Origin: Clostridia bacterium
GTDB taxonomy: Bacteria > Bacillota > Clostridia > UMGS1810
Direction of reading: 5' to 3'
DNA: 64,000 nucleotides
Assembly: GCA_017481205.1 (NCBI GenBank)
Contig: JAFUPN010000041.1
Location: 1 to 64,000, forward strand
The notes under the pieces were generated by a model. It was given only the letters and a program-made list of their open reading frames with translations, had not been told where the DNA came from and searched no databases. The translations under genes and the position numbers were made by a program. Positions 62,400 to 64,000 of this stretch are shown here, in pieces (positions within the stretch are counted from its first letter, which is position 1; each line of letters opens with the position of its first letter).

Positions 62400-64000
62400 T
62401 CAGTCAAGAGTATTTTTACTCTGATAAGGATACAGTGTATTTTTATTCCAGAAAAATGCCTTAACCTTTGTCATATCCTCTACATTGGTAAGAGAACATT
62501 CAAGAGAAGCTGTCATTGAAGGAGTACCGGACGCCAGCTCGATATTAACCAGTTTGCCGTCATAAGCATACTCCGCAATTACAAGAAGACCGTTCATAAG
62601 GTCTGCGGTCAATCCGTTGTTGCTTACAGCCTCAGCATAAACCTCAGCAGTACCCTGCGCATTTGTGAAGCTGAGCTCAAATTCGGGATCGTATATACCG
62701 AAGGTAGCTGCAACATCATCTAAGGCATAATATGTACCCGGAGTATCGCTGTCTAAAACAAAGCGGAATCTCTTTGAATCAACATTATCAAGAGTGGTGC
62801 TTAAGTTGCCGCTGCTTGCTTTAACTCCGTTCATATAGAAATTATATTCTGTGCTGTTGGGATAAAGCTGGAGTGCAAATCTGTTCCAGCCATCCCGGAG
62901 ATAGACGCTGTTTCCGGCATAATTTGTACCGTTGGTATTGCCGAATCTGCCTGTAAGGTCGTTACCTGCATCTCCCTCATGGTGAGTATAGAGAGAATAG
63001 AACAGTGTTACAGGAGCATTTGCCTCGTTGTAAGCTGTGGTTGCATCATCGGGGATGTAGAAGTCCAGATAAGATCTGCTTGCCGAGCTTTCGGTTGACT
63101 CCTCGGTAGCCTCGATATATGTCTCAAGACCTATCTTGAGAGCTTCGTCATCCTCTGCCTTTCCGCCGATACCGATAACCTTTTCGGGCTTATAGCCTCT
63201 GCCGGTATAGTAGTTTTTATAATATGTCCAGTTGCCGCCAATAGAATAATCTTCATTTATTACAATGTCCTCTGTGGGATATTCTACAGTTCTTACCTCT
63301 GTAACAATATCAAAGTTTTCGTTAACACCCAGGTCTGTGGTAAGCTTGAGAGCCGCTGCCTGAGAAAGTACAGCGTCATCTGCCGCCTCGGTACCTGTGG
63401 AATCAACTATCTTAACAGTGCCGTCAAGTCCGTAGTACTTGGAAGAAAGACCTGCTTTAAGCTCCGATGCTGTCATATCCGGCTTGGTATATATAGCAGT
63501 GTCAGCCATAGAAATGTATTTATCTACATTTGCATCGGAGTGAGAAACTTCTGTATCCGACACCTTCATAACAGAATATCTGAAGTTATCATAATATTTT
63601 GTTGAGGTGCAGCCCGCGACATGTATATCATAGAGTCTCAATTCCTGAATGTTTCTGAAAAGATTTGCTTCGTCATTGTACACGATGGGTCTAAATCCGT
63701 TTACAGGCTCACCGTCAATGTAGAGTCGGTAGGTGTTCCAGCCTGTAAACACAGTTTTGATATTTGTCCATTTGTTGGTATAAACAGCAGGGTCAAGAGT
63801 TGTCACCTGGGTACCGAACATCTTTAAAACACCGTTCTTGTCTATATCAATGTAATTCTGCTTATTTACTTCGGTTAAGGTGGAGTTTGATTCGGTAACA
63901 CAGTTGTACCTGCCTACTTTCATTATTACAGGAGTAAGAAAGTCACTGTAGAAATCAAATGAGAATACTACATATCCGTTAGCACCGCAATTGACACTGG
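62400..64000 (-). CDS. LamG-type exoprotein, 5' end outside the window
   Basis: The frame is open to the window edge, so only the C-terminal 533 codons are seen. LamG-like domain (WNTYRLYIDGEPVNGF, DNFRYSVMKVSD), an Ig-like linker (ADTAIYTKPDMTASELKAGL), and a second LamG-like domain (LFYSLYTHHEGDAGNDL, NRFALQLYPNSTEYNFYMNG, ALDDVAATFG). It ends with the shared terminal module (LLVIAEYAYDGKLVNIEL ... VKAFFWNKNTLYPYQS). No catalytic motif is present in this part. Orientation and spacing place it ahead of the GH106-metallophosphoesterase pair. Confidence 0.75.
   Translation of the reverse strand, partial: SVNCGANGYVVFSFDFYSDFLTPVIMKVGRYNCVTESNSTLTEVNKQNYIDIDKNGVLKMFGTQVTTLDPAVYTNKWTNIKTVFTGWNTYRLYIDGEPVNGFRPIVYNDEANLFRNIQELRLYDIHVAGCTSTKYYDNFRYSVMKVSDTEVSHSDANVDKYISMADTAIYTKPDMTASELKAGLSSKYYGLDGTVKIVDSTGTEAADDAVLSQAAALKLTTDLGVNENFDIVTEVRTVEYPTEDIVINEDYSIGGNWTYYKNYYTGRGYKPEKVIGIGGKAEDDEALKIGLETYIEATEESTESSASRSYLDFYIPDDATTAYNEANAPVTLFYSLYTHHEGDAGNDLTGRFGNTNGTNYAGNSVYLRDGWNRFALQLYPNSTEYNFYMNGVKASSGNLSTTLDNVDSKRFRFVLDSDTPGTYYALDDVAATFGIYDPEFELSFTNAQGTAEVYAEAVSNNGLTADLMNGLLVIAEYAYDGKLVNIELASGTPSMTASLECSLTNVEDMTKVKAFFWNKNTLYPYQSKNTLD

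Overview
The window looks like a chromosomal piece of an uncultured anaerobic, Gram-positive member of the Bacillota, class Clostridia. The evidence is the pta-ackA acetate pair, the yceD-rpmF pair, IreB, S-layer-homology (SLH) proteins, strong GGAGG ribosome-binding sites, near-consensus sigma-A promoters with 17-bp spacers, and many hairpin-type intergenic repeats. Very large surface enzymes with LamG-like and SLH modules recall polysaccharide degraders of the Monoglobales/Oscillospirales type, but the genus cannot be read from the sequence.

Layout. 0.3-4.2 kb: housekeeping genes on the minus strand (HAD phosphatase, rpmF, yceD, ackA, pta). 4.3-31.3 kb: a minus-strand block of surface and exported proteins. 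In transcription order these are a LamG/metallophosphoesterase giant (1771 aa), a solute-binding lipoprotein, an SLH-anchored protein, a second SLH-like protein, a heparinase II/III-like enzyme with a discoidin domain, two LamG/Ig-type binding proteins, a second heparinase-like enzyme, and a cytoplasmic GH39-like glycosidase. 31.4-34.2 kb: a GH43-like propeller protein and a sugar isomerase/epimerase, flanked by two different hairpin mosaics. 34.1-42.1 kb: an AT-rich Rhs polymorphic-toxin island with an immunity-type gene array; the Rhs gene is broken by two one-base deletions in A tracts. 42.2-48.5 kb: a membrane AraC-type regulator, nadE, a GT2 glycosyltransferase, tRNA-Thr(CGT) and a GH130 phosphorylase. 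48.5-54.1 kb: an envelope-polysaccharide operon (murJ, O-antigen ligase-like protein, GT4, two DUF4330 proteins). 54.1-57.3 kb: a highly structured 268-nt element, ireB, a D-Ala-D-Ala carboxypeptidase-like protein and a small inverted-repeat element. 57.3-64 kb: a second minus-strand glycan cluster (metallophosphoesterase, GH106-like enzyme, exoprotein fragment, and a LamG exoprotein running off the window).

How the genes fit together. The 4.3-31.3 kb block reads as a Gram-positive polysaccharide-utilisation locus: cell-wall-anchored scaffolds, binding proteins and two lyase-type enzymes outside, one solute-binding protein, then intracellular glycosidases, an isomerase and an AraC regulator nearby. 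The substrate is not evident. Lyase-like heparinase II/III folds suggest a uronate-containing or sulfated glycan; GH106 in the second cluster would suit a rhamnose-containing one. A short C-terminal module recurs at the end of several exoproteins and, unexpectedly, in the small secreted companion of the Rhs protein.

The most novel non-coding features are the multibranched element at 54093-54360, two hairpin mosaics built on different constant 8-mers (31400-31558 and 34125-34234), a perfect 36-bp palindrome inside a signal-peptide coding region (9016-9051), and a leader peptide overlapping a hairpin ahead of the Rhs operon. All functional statements are by sequence reading only; no search or folding program was run.
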